This document shows, one piece after another, positions 7,874-15,966 of a DNA stretch of 64,000 nucleotides. The DNA is from Streptomyces zingiberis. Lineage in GTDB: Bacteria > Actinomycetota > Actinomycetes > Streptomycetales > Streptomycetaceae. How positions within the stretch are numbered: the stretch's first letter is position 1; each line of letters opens with the position of its first letter. The translations under genes were made by a program, and so were the position numbers. The notes beneath the pieces were generated by a model. The model saw nothing but the letters and a program-made list of their open reading frames with translations. It had not been told where the DNA came from and ran no database searches. The DNA lies in the NCBI RefSeq assembly GCF_012034935.1, contig NZ_JAATEN010000005.1:330168-394167 (forward strand). Reading direction: 5' to 3'.

Positions 7874-9271
7874 TCAGCTTTCGCGTTCCATCTCCAGCTC
7901 CACCTCGGTGCCACCGTCCGGCGCCGAGCGGAGCCTCGCCGTACCGCCGTTGCGCTGCATCCGGCCGATGATCGACTCCCGGACGCCCATCCGGTCCGCC
8001 GGTACCGCGTCCAGGTCGAAGCCCGGGCCGCGGTCGCGCACCGAGATGAACACCCGCTCCCCCTCGACCTCCGCGAAGACCTGCACCGGCCCGCCCCCGC
8101 CACCGTACTTGGCCGCGTTGACCATCGCCTCCCGCGCGGCCTGGAGCTGGGCGCCCAGCCGCTCGTCCAGCGGGCAGTCGCCGACGCAGACGACCTCGAC
8201 GGGCACCCCGTGGTGGTCCTCCACCTCGGCCGCCGCGGCCCGCACGGCTTCGGCCAGGGTGTCCGGCTCCGTCTCCTCGTCCTTGCCGCGCCCCTCGGGC
8301 CGGTAGAGCCAGGCCCGCAGCTCCCGCTCCTGGGCGCGGGCGAGACGGGCCACCTCACGGGAGTCCCCGGCGTTGCGCTGGATCAGGGTGAGGGTGTGCA
8401 GCACGGAGTCGTGGACGTGCGCGGCGACCTCGGCCCGCTCCTGCGCGCGGATGCGCATCAGCCGCTCCTCGGAGAGGTCCTGCGTCATCCGCACCAGATA
8501 CGGGCCGGCCAGCAGCGCGATACCGACGAGGACGGCGAGCGACGCCTGGAACACCGCGCCCAGGTGGTTGGCCGAGTTCTGCATCACGACGAGGACGCTG
8601 ACCCCGGCGCCGACCAGCAGCACCCCGGCCGCGCCGCGCACCAGCGGCAGCACCCGCTTGCGCCGGGTGACCTCCGCCCAGTGCGCGCGGCGCGCGTTGT
8701 CGGCCTGCCGCCACACCAGCGCGACACCGGCGCCGATCAGCAGCGCCGGCCACAGATAGGCGTTGGCACGGCGGCCGAGCTGAAGGTTGTCGACGAAGAC
8801 CGCCAGCGCGACCACCATGGCCAGCAGGGCGACGAGCTGCCCCCGGTCCGGGCGGCGGAGCAGCGGCCGGCGCCGCCCCTCGGTCCCGCCCTCGGCCGCC
8901 GCGCCCGGGACGGGCCGGGCAGGCGGGGCGGCCGGGGTGTGCGGGCCCGCCGTGCCGCGCGGAGCCTCCACCCCGCCCACCCCGAGCGGGACGACGAACC
9001 AGAACGCGGCGTAGAGCAGCGCCCCCAGCCCCTCCACCATGAACATCGCCACGAAGAAGACCCGCACCCACGGCACGGGCAGCCCGAGATGGCCGGCGAG
9101 TCCACGGGCCACACCACCCAGCATCCGCCCGTCGGCGCTGCGGTAGAGCTTGCGGACCGGCGGCTCACCGGCGTCGGGACCCGTCCCCGGGCCGCCGGGA
9201 TCGCCGAGCGGGCCCGCGGGGTACGGACGGCCCGCCCGGGAGGTCCCGGCGCGGGGGGCGGTGGCGGTCAT
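7874..9271 (-). CDS. PspC-domain sensor histidine kinase
   Basis: A 465-residue membrane kinase. A PspC domain sits at about residues 37-95 (KLYRSADGRMLGGVARGLAGHL followed by a hydrophobic helix). Further membrane helices follow (LVALLAMVVALAVFV, ANAYLWPALLIGAGVALVW and another pair). The dimerisation/phosphorylation helix contains HVHDSVLHTL with the His near residue 283. The C-terminal ATPase domain has NAAKYGG and RDRGPGFDLD. PspC modules occur in envelope-stress proteins. The gene order kinase, then LuxR regulator, all on one strand and divergent from another PspC protein, suggests a cell-envelope-sensing two-component system. ATG at 9271 begins MTATAPR; the frame extends upstream but only through repetitive GC-rich DNA. 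Confidence 0.88.
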   Translation of the reverse strand: MTATAPRAGTSRAGRPYPAGPLGDPGGPGTGPDAGEPPVRKLYRSADGRMLGGVARGLAGHLGLPVPWVRVFFVAMFMVEGLGALLYAAFWFVVPLGVGGVEAPRGTAGPHTPAAPPARPVPGAAAEGGTEGRRRPLLRRPDRGQLVALLAMVVALAVFVDNLQLGRRANAYLWPALLIGAGVALVWRQADNARRAHWAEVTRRKRVLPLVRGAAGVLLVGAGVSVLVVMQNSANHLGAVFQASLAVLVGIALLAGPYLVRMTQDLSEERLMRIRAQERAEVAAHVHDSVLHTLTLIQRNAGDSREVARLARAQERELRAWLYRPEGRGKDEETEPDTLAEAVRAAAAEVEDHHGVPVEVVCVGDCPLDERLGAQLQAAREAMVNAAKYGGGGGPVQVFAEVEGERVFISVRDRGPGFDLDAVPADRMGVRESIIGRMQRNGGTARLRSAPDGGTEVELEMERES

Positions 9272-9717
9272 ACCCCGATCGTCACACGGGACGGACCCTC
9301 GCGGCATCAGGGTCGGACCCTGAGCGGGCCCGGGATCCCGCGCCGTCGACGGGCCTCCCCAGGGACCGCCGGGCGGTCTCCCGAGGGCCGCAGGACCGTC
9401 TCCCGGGTGCCACCGGACCGTCTCCGGGGTGGGGCGGCCGTTCACCGGGGTCCCGTTTCCGTGTTCCGCGCGGGTCCGGCCCTGCGCGGGTCCGGCCCTG
9501 CGCCGGCCTTGCCCGGCCCGGGTCCCGATCCCATGTGGGCCCGGTTCCGTCCGGACTCGGTTCTGTCCGGGCCCGATCCCGTCCGGGCCCGGTTCCCCGC
9601 AGGGCGGTCCGGCGCGGGCTCATCCGGCACGGGACCGGTTCCCTGCGGGTCCGGTTCCGGGAAAGGTCAGGGTCTTCGTGGGTGCTGCGGGCCCCGCGGG
9701 GCCGTCACCATGGAGAC
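9272..9717. other. Divergent intergenic region between the two PspC genes
   Basis: No gene is recognised. The stretch is full of short imperfect repeats of ccggtcc, gggtccggccctgcg and cgggcccg types (about 9360-9640). The less repetitive ends (9272-9300 and 9660-9717) are the best places for the divergent promoters. No clear promoter hexamers could be assigned. Confidence 0.5.
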
Positions 9718-11202
9718 ATGAGCGAACAGCAGCCCACCGCGGGCCCGGCGGCGGGCCCACCGGGCGGGGCACCGGCGGGCCCCGGCGGCGCGGCCGGTGG
9801 CGGGACGGCCACCGGGGGCACGGCCACCGGAGGACCGGCCCCCGGACAGAGCGGCGGCGCCCCCCGTCCGGAGGACGGGTCCGCCCCGGGCGGCGGTCCC
9901 GCGTCCACCGGCCCCGCGTCCACCGGCCCGCTGGACGGCCTCGCAACCGTGCTGCCCCGGCTGCGGCGCAGCCGCCAGGGCTCCGTGATCTCCGGGGTCT
10001 GCGCCGGCCTCGGCCGGCAGTTCGCCCTCGACCCGGTGATCTTCCGGATCGTGCTCACCGTGCTCGCCCTCGCCGGCGGCGTCGGGCTGATCGGCTACGG
10101 CTTCGCCTGGCTGCTCGTCCCGCGCGAGGGCGAGGACGAGAACGAGGCGCGCCGGCTGCTCTCCGGCCGGGTCGAGGGACCGGGGCTGACAGCCCTGCTG
10201 TTCGCGCTGGTCGGCTCCGGGCTGCTGCTGACGATGCTCAACAACGGCGGGCTGCTCTTCTTCGCCGCCCTGCTGTCCGCCTCCCTGGCGGGCGTCTGTT
10301 CCTGGTCGTTGCAGAAGCGGCGCGCGGAGCGGGAGGGGGCCGCGGCCGACGCGGCGGCGGCGCAGGCGGTGGCCGACGCGCCCCCCGAGACCACGGCGCC
10401 GCCCGCTCCCGGCGGCCCGTCCTGGTGGCGTGACCCGCTCACCAAGGACGGCTCCGGAGACCCCGGCGGCACCGGTTATCTGTGGGGCCCGGCCGACGCC
10501 GCGAGCGTCCCCGGCCCCCGTTTGCCCTGGCAGACGGGCACCCACCGGCACGGCCGGCGTGCGGGGGGCCTGTGGACCGGCGGCTGGACGTTCCTGGCCG
10601 CCGTGCTCGCCGCGGTCGCCGGCACCCTGCTGAGCGCGCGCTCCACGACCACGATCACCGCCGCCGACGCGCAGACCGGGTTCGCCTGCGCGCTGGCGGT
10701 CTTCGGCCTCGGGCTGGCCGTCGCCGCCTGGTACGGCCGGACGGGCGCCGGGACGGTGATCGCCGCCGTGCTGGCCTGCGTCCTGACGGTGGGAGCCGGC
10801 AGCCTGCCCGGGGACACGGCGGCCGAGTGGCGCACCACGAGCTGGCGGCCCACCGCGGCGGCCGACGTGCGGCCGGTGTACGGCGTCGGCGCCGGCGTGG
10901 CCGAGCTCGACCTGACCGGCCTCGGCCTGCGGGAGGGCGACACCGTGCACACCCGCGCGAGCGTGGGCGTCGGCGAGCTGCGGGTCCTGGTGCCGGGCGA
11001 CACCACGGTGGAGCTGACCCTGGAGTTCGGCCTGGGGAGCAGCCGTCTGCCCGGCGACCCCCCGCGCCAGGGGAACGTGACCGCCGGCGACATCCACCGG
11101 ACGCTCCGGCCGCCGGAGGGCCGGGCACCGTCCGGCACGCTCGTGCTCGAACTGGAAGCCGGCGTCGGCCGGGTGGAGGTGCACCGTGCAGCAGCCCCGT
11201 GA
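9718..11202 (+). CDS. PspC-domain membrane protein with C-terminal LiaF/toast-rack-like domain
   Basis: A 494-residue membrane protein. Residues 1-80 are Gly/Pro/Thr-rich. A PspC domain follows at about 82-140 (RSRQGSVISGVCAGLGRQFALDPVIFRIVLTV and a helix ending WLLVPREGED). Several further helices occur, including GLTALLFALVGSGLLLTML and a pair around 300-360. The last ~130 residues form a beta-rich segment (VYGVGAGVAELDLTGL, VGVGELRVLVPGDTTVEL) like the cell-wall-active-antibiotic-response domain of LiaF proteins. Such proteins often restrain or feed a LiaRS-type two-component system, fitting the divergent kinase/regulator pair. ATG at 9718 was chosen because upstream in-frame codons lie in repetitive non-coding DNA. 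Confidence 0.8.
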   Translation: MSEQQPTAGPAAGPPGGAPAGPGGAAGGGTATGGTATGGPAPGQSGGAPRPEDGSAPGGGPASTGPASTGPLDGLATVLPRLRRSRQGSVISGVCAGLGRQFALDPVIFRIVLTVLALAGGVGLIGYGFAWLLVPREGEDENEARRLLSGRVEGPGLTALLFALVGSGLLLTMLNNGGLLFFAALLSASLAGVCSWSLQKRRAEREGAAADAAAAQAVADAPPETTAPPAPGGPSWWRDPLTKDGSGDPGGTGYLWGPADAASVPGPRLPWQTGTHRHGRRAGGLWTGGWTFLAAVLAAVAGTLLSARSTTTITAADAQTGFACALAVFGLGLAVAAWYGRTGAGTVIAAVLACVLTVGAGSLPGDTAAEWRTTSWRPTAAADVRPVYGVGAGVAELDLTGLGLREGDTVHTRASVGVGELRVLVPGDTTVELTLEFGLGSSRLPGDPPRQGNVTAGDIHRTLRPPEGRAPSGTLVLELEAGVGRVEVHRAAAP

Positions 11203-11578
11203 ACCCTGGGCATCCCGGGAGCCCGGTGGGCCCTGGGACCCCCGTGAGCCCCGGGAGCCCGGTGGGCCGTGGGCCCCGGCCGGGGAGCCCGCCGCCGGCC
11301 CGGCCTCCGCGCCCCGCGGGCGGGACGCGCGGCCCGGCGGACCCGCCCGCCGGGGCCGTCACCGCTTCGAACCGGCGCGGCTGCTCGCCGGGCTGGTGCT
11401 GCTCGCCGCCGGGGTCACGGCCCTGCTGGACGCCACCGGCGCCCTCACGGTCCGCGACGCGGTGCTGCTCCCCGTCGTCCTGTTCGGTCTCTCCCTCGCC
11501 GGGGTGGTCGGCGTCCTCACCTACGCCGTCCGCCGCCACTTCTCCCGCCGCCCCCACCGGGGACCGCGCCCCGGCTGA
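11186..11578 (+). CDS. Small two-helix membrane protein
   Basis: A 130-residue protein of unknown function whose GTG start lies 17 bases inside the end of the PspC gene, so the two are translationally coupled. The first ~65 residues are Pro/Gly/Glu/Arg-rich with a repeated REPGGPW unit. Two hydrophobic helices follow: LLAGLVLLAAGVTALLDATG and AVLLPVVLFGLSLAGVVGVL. A basic tail ends the protein. It is probably an accessory subunit of the PspC envelope-stress locus; no catalytic motif is visible. Confidence 0.7.
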   Translation: MQQPREPWASREPGGPWDPREPREPGGPWAPAGEPAAGPASAPRGRDARPGGPARRGRHRFEPARLLAGLVLLAAGVTALLDATGALTVRDAVLLPVVLFGLSLAGVVGVLTYAVRRHFSRRPHRGPRPG

Positions 11579-11669
11579 ACGGCCCGCGGCGGAAGGCCAC
11601 CGGCCCGGCGATGAGTTTCCGCGTTCCGGGGAGTCGACATCACGCTTGCCGACTGCACAGGAGGAACGC

Positions 11670-12317
11670 GTGACGCATCAACTGCTGAGGGTCCAGAATT
11701 TCAACGTCTCGAGTGACGGTATCGGGGCCGGTGAGGAACAGAGCCTCGCGAACCCGTTCGGGCTCCCCGGCGCCGAGCGGTTGTTCGGGTGGGCCGGTGC
11801 CACGGCCAGCTGGCCGAACCGCACCGATCCCGGGGGCAGCCGCGGTCTCGACGACTACTTCACGCGGGACTTCACCCACAACATCGGCGCCGAGATCATG
11901 GGCCGCAACAAGTTCGGCCCGCAGCGCGGGCCCTGGGAGGACCACGCGTGGCGCGGCTGGTGGGGTGACGAACCCCCGTTCCACACCCCGGTGTTCGTGC
12001 TGACCCACCATCCGCGTCCCTCGTTCACGCTCTCCGACACCACGTTCCACTTCGTCGACGGCTCCCCCGCGGCGGTCCTGGAGCAGGCGCGGGAGGCGGC
12101 ACGGGGCAAGGACGTGCGGCTCGGTGGCGGGGTCTCCACGATCCGGCAGTTCCTCGACGCCGGCCTCGTCGACACCCTGCACGTGGCGGTCTCCCCGGTG
12201 ACGTTCTCCTCCGGCCTCCGGCTCTGGGAGTCGCCCGAGGAACTGACCGACCGGTTCCACCTGGAGACCGTCCCCAGCCCGAGCGGGGTGACCCACCACC
12301 TCTTCTGGCGGAGGTGA
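11670..12317 (+). CDS. Dihydrofolate reductase family (RibD C-terminal-like) protein
   Basis: A 215-residue protein of the RibD C-terminal/DHFR-like reductase superfamily. Recognisable features are the MGRNKFGP segment near residue 80, VFVLTHHPRPSFTL, the nucleotide-binding DVRLGGGVSTIRQFLDAGLVD and the closing LHVAVSPV strand. GTG at 11670 has an excellent ribosome binding site (CAGGAGG, six bases away). Many Streptomyces carry such orphan reductases and their substrates are generally unknown; a direct role in folate or riboflavin synthesis is not supported by neighbours. It converges on guaA across a strong bidirectional hairpin. Confidence 0.85.
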   Translation: MTHQLLRVQNFNVSSDGIGAGEEQSLANPFGLPGAERLFGWAGATASWPNRTDPGGSRGLDDYFTRDFTHNIGAEIMGRNKFGPQRGPWEDHAWRGWWGDEPPFHTPVFVLTHHPRPSFTLSDTTFHFVDGSPAAVLEQAREAARGKDVRLGGGVSTIRQFLDAGLVDTLHVAVSPVTFSSGLRLWESPEELTDRFHLETVPSPSGVTHHLFWRR

Positions 12318-12458
12318 CACCGGGGCCCGCCCGGCGCCCGGGCAGGCACCGCTCGCTCCGGTGAGGTTCGGCCCGCCGCGGATGGGATCGGTGGGGGCCT
12401 GCCAGCCGTAGAGCCTGCTCCCGTTGCGGTCCCGGCGAGCCGGCCGGGCCCCCACACG

Positions 12459-12500
12459 CGACGGTGCCGCCGCTCCGTCACGGGAGCGGCGGCACCGTCG
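12459..12500. terminator. Bidirectional hairpin terminator between the reductase and guaA
   Basis: Bases 12459-12476 and 12483-12500 form a perfect 18-bp stem around the loop gtcacg. It lies between two convergent genes and can terminate both. A second, longer-range stem (12391-12399 pairing with 12447-12455) sits just before it and may add structure to the same 3' end. Confidence 0.85.
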
Positions 12501-12532
12501 TGGGCGCGTACGGGCGGATGGGAGCGAGCCGG

Positions 12533-14155
12533 TCACTCCCACTCGATGGTGCCCGGGGGCTTGCTCGTCACGTCGAGGACGACCCGGTTGACGTCCTCCA
12601 CCTCGTTGGTGATGCGGGTCGAGATGCGGGCCAGGACGTCGTACGGGAGCCGTGACCAGTCGGCCGTCATGGCGTCCTCGGAGGAGACCGGGCGGAGCAC
12701 CACCGGGTGCCCGTACGTCCGGCCGTCGCCCTGGACGCCGACGGAGCGGACGTCGGCCAGCAGCACCACGGGGCACTGCCAGATCTCCCGGTCCAGGCCG
12801 GCCGCGGTCAGCTCCTCCCGGGCGATGGCGTCGGCCTCGCGCAGCAGGTCCAGCCGCTCCTTGGTGACCTCTCCGATGATGCGGATACCGAGGCCCGGGC
12901 CGGGGAACGGCTGCCGGTGGACGATCTCCTCGGGGAGCCCGAGTTCCTGGCCGACCATCCGGACCTCGTCCTTGAACAGCCGCCGCAGCGGCTCGACGAG
13001 CTGGAACTGAAGGTCCTCGGGGAGACCGCCGACGTTGTGGTGGGACTTGATGTTGGCGGTGCCGGTGCCGCCGCCGGACTCCACGACGTCCGGGTAGAGG
13101 GTGCCCTGCACCAGGAAGTCCACGGACTCGCCGTGCTCCCCGGCCTCGGCGACGATCTCGGACGCGGCCTGCTCGAAGACGCGGATGAACTCGCGGCCGA
13201 TGATCTTCCGCTTCTGCTCGGGGTCGGAGACCCCGGCCAGCGCCCCGAGGAAGCGCTCCTCGGCGTCGACCACCGTGAGCTTGACGCCCGTGGCCGCCAC
13301 GAAGTCCTTCTCGACCTGCTCCGACTCGCCCTTGCGCATCAGGCCGTGGTCGACGTAGACGCAGGTCAGCTGGTCCCCGATGGCCTTCTGGACGAGCGCG
13401 GCGGCGACCGCCGAGTCCACACCGCCGGACAGCCCGCAGATGGCACGCCGCGAGCCGACGCGCTCACGGATCGCGGCGACGGACTCCTCGACGACGCTCG
13501 CCATCGTCCAGTCCGGCCGCAGCCCGGCGCCCCGGTAGAGGAAGTGCTCCAGGACCAGCTGGCCGTGCGTGGAGTGCATCACCTCGGGATGGTGCTGCAC
13601 GCCGTAGAGCTTCCGCCCGTCGTCCTCGAACGCGGCGACGGGGGTGCCGGGGGTGGTGGCGGTGACGGTGAAGCCCTCGGGCGCCTCGGCCACCGAGTCA
13701 CCGTGCGACATCCACACGGACTGCTCGGCCGGGGTGCCCTCGAAGAGGGTGGAGGCGGGGCGGGAGACGGTCAGCCGCGTGCCGCCGTACTCGCGGGTGC
13801 CGGTGCGGGCGACCGTGCCGCCGAGCGCCCGGGCCATCGCCTGGAAGCCGTAGCAGATGCCGAGGACGGGGACGCCCGTCTCGAACAGGGCGGGGTCGAC
13901 GCCCGGGGCGTCCTCCGCGTAGACGGAGGACGGGCCGCCGGAGAGGATGAGCGCCTTGGGGTTGCGGGCGAGGATCTCGGAGACCGGTGTGGTGTGCGGG
14001 ACGATCTCGCTGTAGACCCGGGCTTCCCGGACGCGGCGGGCGATGAGCTGGGCGTACTGCGCGCCGAAGTCGACGACGAGGACGGTGTCCTGGGGGGTGA
14101 CGGTGTCCTGGGAGTGGTCGGCGTCGGGGGCGGAAGCAGGGGTCGCTGAGGGCAC
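12533..14155 (-). CDS. guaA: GMP synthase (glutamine-hydrolysing)
   Basis: This 540-residue enzyme converts XMP to GMP using glutamine and ATP. The N-terminal class I amidotransferase domain begins [17 protein letters not shown] and has the nucleophile Cys in [10 protein letters not shown] and the His/Glu of QHHPEVMHS. The ATP pyrophosphatase domain has the P-loop [14 protein letters not shown]. The dimerisation domain ends with [11 protein letters not shown], the standard C-terminus. The start is GTG. Purine neighbours guaB3 and guaB lie about 35 kb away, so they are not in an operon with it here, but the same genes are loosely linked in other actinobacteria. Confidence 0.98.
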   Translation of the reverse strand: MPSATPASAPDADHSQDTVTPQDTVLVVDFGAQYAQLIARRVREARVYSEIVPHTTPVSEILARNPKALILSGGPSSVYAEDAPGVDPALFETGVPVLGICYGFQAMARALGGTVARTGTREYGGTRLTVSRPASTLFEGTPAEQSVWMSHGDSVAEAPEGFTVTATTPGTPVAAFEDDGRKLYGVQHHPEVMHSTHGQLVLEHFLYRGAGLRPDWTMASVVEESVAAIRERVGSRRAICGLSGGVDSAVAAALVQKAIGDQLTCVYVDHGLMRKGESEQVEKDFVAATGVKLTVVDAEERFLGALAGVSDPEQKRKIIGREFIRVFEQAASEIVAEAGEHGESVDFLVQGTLYPDVVESGGGTGTANIKSHHNVGGLPEDLQFQLVEPLRRLFKDEVRMVGQELGLPEEIVHRQPFPGPGLGIRIIGEVTKERLDLLREADAIAREELTAAGLDREIWQCPVVLLADVRSVGVQGDGRTYGHPVVLRPVSSEDAMTADWSRLPYDVLARISTRITNEVEDVNRVVLDVTSKPPGTIEWE

Positions 14156-14295
14156 TGCGGCGGCCTTCCGGCGTGGACGGTTGGGGCGGGCTGGGTCCCG
14201 ATTCTACCGGCGCCGGGCGGGCCCTCCGTCCGGCGCGGGGCTGGGCCGCCACCGGTCAGGCCCCCGCCCCCGGCCGTCTCAGCATCCGGCCCGCC

Positions 14296-14326
14296 CTGGC
14301 ACCGCGCGCCGGGGCCGCGCGATACT
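14296..14326 (+). promoter_or_regulatory. Putative promoter of the chorismate mutase leader
   Basis: A -10-like GATACT lies at 14321-14326 with a weak -35-like CTGGCA at 14296-14301, spacing 19. The -10 ends six bases before the leader ATG at 14333, so transcription would start at or near that ATG and the leader peptide would be read from a leaderless mRNA. This is a motif inference only. Confidence 0.45.
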
Positions 14327-14332
14327 GGCCTC

Positions 14333-14404
14333 ATGTTCCAGCAGCTCAGCTTCGGCTTTACCTATGGCACCGGCCCGTCCGGCTGCCATGGTCGTGCCGC
14401 GTGA
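14333..14404 (+). CDS. Phe/Tyr-rich leader peptide upstream of chorismate mutase
   Basis: A 23-residue open reading frame (ATG 14333, TGA 14402-14404) begins MFQQLSFGFTYGT. It has three Phe and one Tyr within the first eleven codons, the two aromatic end products downstream of chorismate mutase. It is followed after 25 bases by a perfect 12-bp hairpin and then by the chorismate mutase gene on the same strand. The arrangement is that of a ribosome-mediated transcription attenuator, as in trp and phe leaders. Its own termini are too short for normal gene callers. No homologue is claimed; the assignment rests on codon content and RNA structure. Confidence 0.7.
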   Translation: MFQQLSFGFTYGTGPSGCHGRAA

Positions 14405-14444
14405 GCGACTGATACGCGCGACTTCCCAGGCGCCCCGGGCCGGT
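14369..14444 (+). promoter_or_regulatory. Candidate antiterminator pairing of the aromatic attenuator
   Basis: Bases 14369-14377 (accggcccg), just after the Phe/Tyr codons, are perfectly complementary to 14436-14444 (cgggccggt). The latter spans the upper 5' arm and loop of the terminator hairpin at 14430-14459. Pairing of these nine bases would prevent terminator formation. The segment begins only four bases past the Tyr codon, so how a stalled ribosome would free it is uncertain. Confidence 0.5.
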
Positions 14445-14459
14445 CAAGGCCCGGGGCGC
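14430..14459 (+). terminator. Attenuator terminator before chorismate mutase
   Basis: Bases 14430-14441 (gcgccccgggcc) and 14448-14459 form a perfect 12-bp stem with loop ggtcaa, followed by ttcggcgttcc. It lies between the leader peptide stop and the chorismate mutase start, the place expected of an attenuator rather than of a 3'-end terminator, since no other gene ends here. Confidence 0.8.
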
Positions 14460-14518
14460 TTCGGCGTTCCGCCCCCGGGCGGCGGCTCCGGGGGCCACGG
14501 CTCCGAGGAGAGACGGAC

Positions 14519-14998
14519 ATGAACACGGACACCAGCAGGGACACCGAGGCCGGCCCGGACACCGGCGCGAACCCCGGCCCGGACACCGCCCCGGACACCG
14601 GCGCGGGCATCGGCGCGGATCCCGCCAGGGGCGGCGCCACGGACGGCGCCTCCCCGGCTCCGGCCGCGGACGGAGCCGCCGGACCGGGCGCCGTCCCGGC
14701 CGGGGCCCGGGTCCCGGCCCAGCAGACCCCGGACACCGGGGCTCGTACGGACCAGGCCGCGGCGCTCGTCACCGGCGCCCGCGGCCGGATCGACGAGCTC
14801 GACACACGGATCATCGAACTGGTGCGGGAGCGGATGGCCGTCTCGGCCGCCATCCAGGAGGCCCGGATCACCTCCGGCGGGCGCCGGGTGAACCTCTCCC
14901 GGGAGATGGAGATCCTCCACCACTACCGCGAGACGCTCGGCAAGCCGGGCACCGCGCTGGCGATGACGCTGCTCGAACTGTGCCGGGGGCGCGTCTGA
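14519..14998 (+). CDS. Chorismate mutase (AroQ fold)
   Basis: A 159-residue protein. The all-helical AroQ domain occupies about residues 83-159: RIDELDTRIIELVRERMAVS, IQEARITSGG and the NLSREMEILHHYRETLG helix with the active-site Arg and Glu positions. It converts chorismate to prephenate, the branch leading to phenylalanine and tyrosine. The first ~80 residues are low-complexity Asp/Thr/Gly/Pro/Ala and are not part of the fold. ATG at 14519 has GGAGAG upstream. It stands alone as a transcription unit behind the leader peptide and hairpin, so its regulation is probably by attenuation in response to Phe/Tyr supply. Confidence 0.9.
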   Translation: MNTDTSRDTEAGPDTGANPGPDTAPDTGAGIGADPARGGATDGASPAPAADGAAGPGAVPAGARVPAQQTPDTGARTDQAAALVTGARGRIDELDTRIIELVRERMAVSAAIQEARITSGGRRVNLSREMEILHHYRETLGKPGTALAMTLLELCRGRV

Positions 14999-15036
14999 CG
15001 GGCACCCCGGCGAGCGCGCGGTCCCGTGCGGCGCGG

Positions 15037-15093
15037 CGCGGTGCGGCCCGGAGGGCGCGGCACCGGGTCCGCGCCGTACGGGGCCGCACCGCG
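15037..15093. terminator. Hairpin between chorismate mutase and the ABC permease gene
   Basis: Bases 15037-15049 and 15081-15093 are perfectly complementary (cgcggtgcggccc), with a 31-base loop, between two convergent genes. It probably ends both transcripts. Confidence 0.6.
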
Positions 15094-15105
15094 TGCGTCC
15101 GCGCG

Positions 15106-15966
15106 TCACTTGCGGTTGTAGAGCCGCATGGTGGCCGTGCCGAAGACCAGGACGAGGGCCCCGGCCCACCCCAGCGACCAGGCGATCTCCGCCGCCGGCC
15201 AGTCCCCCGCCATCAGGCCCCGCACGCCGGAGGAGAGGTGGGTGACGGGGCTGTTGTTGACGAACGCCTGGAGCCAGCCCGGCATCGTCCGCGGGTCGAC
15301 GAAGATGTTGCTGAGGAAGGTCAGCGGGAAGATCACCATCATGCTGACGCCCATCACGGACTTCTCGCTCCGCAGCATCAGCCCGAACATGGTCCAGATC
15401 CAGGAGAAGGCGAAGGAGAAGGCCACCAGCAGCACCACCCCGGCCAGCACGCCGACGGCACCCCCCGCCGGCCGGAATCCCATGATCAGCCCGAGGGTGA
15501 CCATCACGATCGAGGCCAGCACGTAACGCAGCATGTCGCCGAGGAGATAGCCGACCATCGGGGCCGGGCGCCAGATCGGCAGGGTGCGGAAGCGGTCGAA
15601 GACGCCCTTCTGGATATCGGTGTTGACGGCCACGCCCGTGTACATCGTGATCATCACGACGTTCATCACCAGGATGCCCGGCAGCAGGAACTGCAGGTAC
15701 TCCCCGGTGGATCCGGCCAGCGCTCCCCCGAAGAGGTACGTGTACATCAGCACCATCATGATCGGGAAGGCCGTCACGTCGAAGAGCTGCTCCGGCACGT
15801 GCTTGATCTTCAGCACGGCGCGCCAGCCGAAGGCGGCCGAGGCCGCCCACGCGCTGGGGCGGGGCGGGCGCTCCCCGGCGACCAGCAGCGCGGCCAGCGT
15901 GTCGGTGGCGACGGGGGCGAGTTCCTCGGCGCGCGGTTCCGCCGTGGTGGTGGTCGCGGTGGTCAT
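15106..15966 (-). CDS. ABC-2 type transporter permease (DrrB-like)
   Basis: A 286-residue membrane protein of the ABC-2 permease family. Six hydrophobic segments are visible, among them [36 protein letters not shown] and the final one near [18 protein letters not shown]. The family-typical loop [23 protein letters not shown] is present. Such permeases pair with DrrA-type ATPases to export lipids or hydrophobic antibiotics, often giving self-resistance. Its ATG overlaps the end of the ATPase gene by four bases (15963-15966), showing they are one operon. The cargo cannot be inferred; no biosynthetic cluster is adjacent. Confidence 0.92.
   Translation of the reverse strand: MTTATTTTAEPRAEELAPVATDTLAALLVAGERPPRPSAWAASAAFGWRAVLKIKHVPEQLFDVTAFPIMMVLMYTYLFGGALAGSTGEYLQFLLPGILVMNVVMITMYTGVAVNTDIQKGVFDRFRTLPIWRPAPMVGYLLGDMLRYVLASIVMVTLGLIMGFRPAGGAVGVLAGVVLLVAFSFAFSWIWTMFGLMLRSEKSVMGVSMMVIFPLTFLSNIFVDPRTMPGWLQAFVNNSPVTHLSSGVRGLMAGDWPAAEIAWSLGWAGALVLVFGTATMRLYNRK

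Noticed and set aside
12391..12455. A 65-base fold with a nine-base closing stem resembling a tRNA acceptor.
   Set aside because: There is no GTTCRA T-loop, no anticodon arm and no CCA-like end; it is best explained as part of the terminator region.
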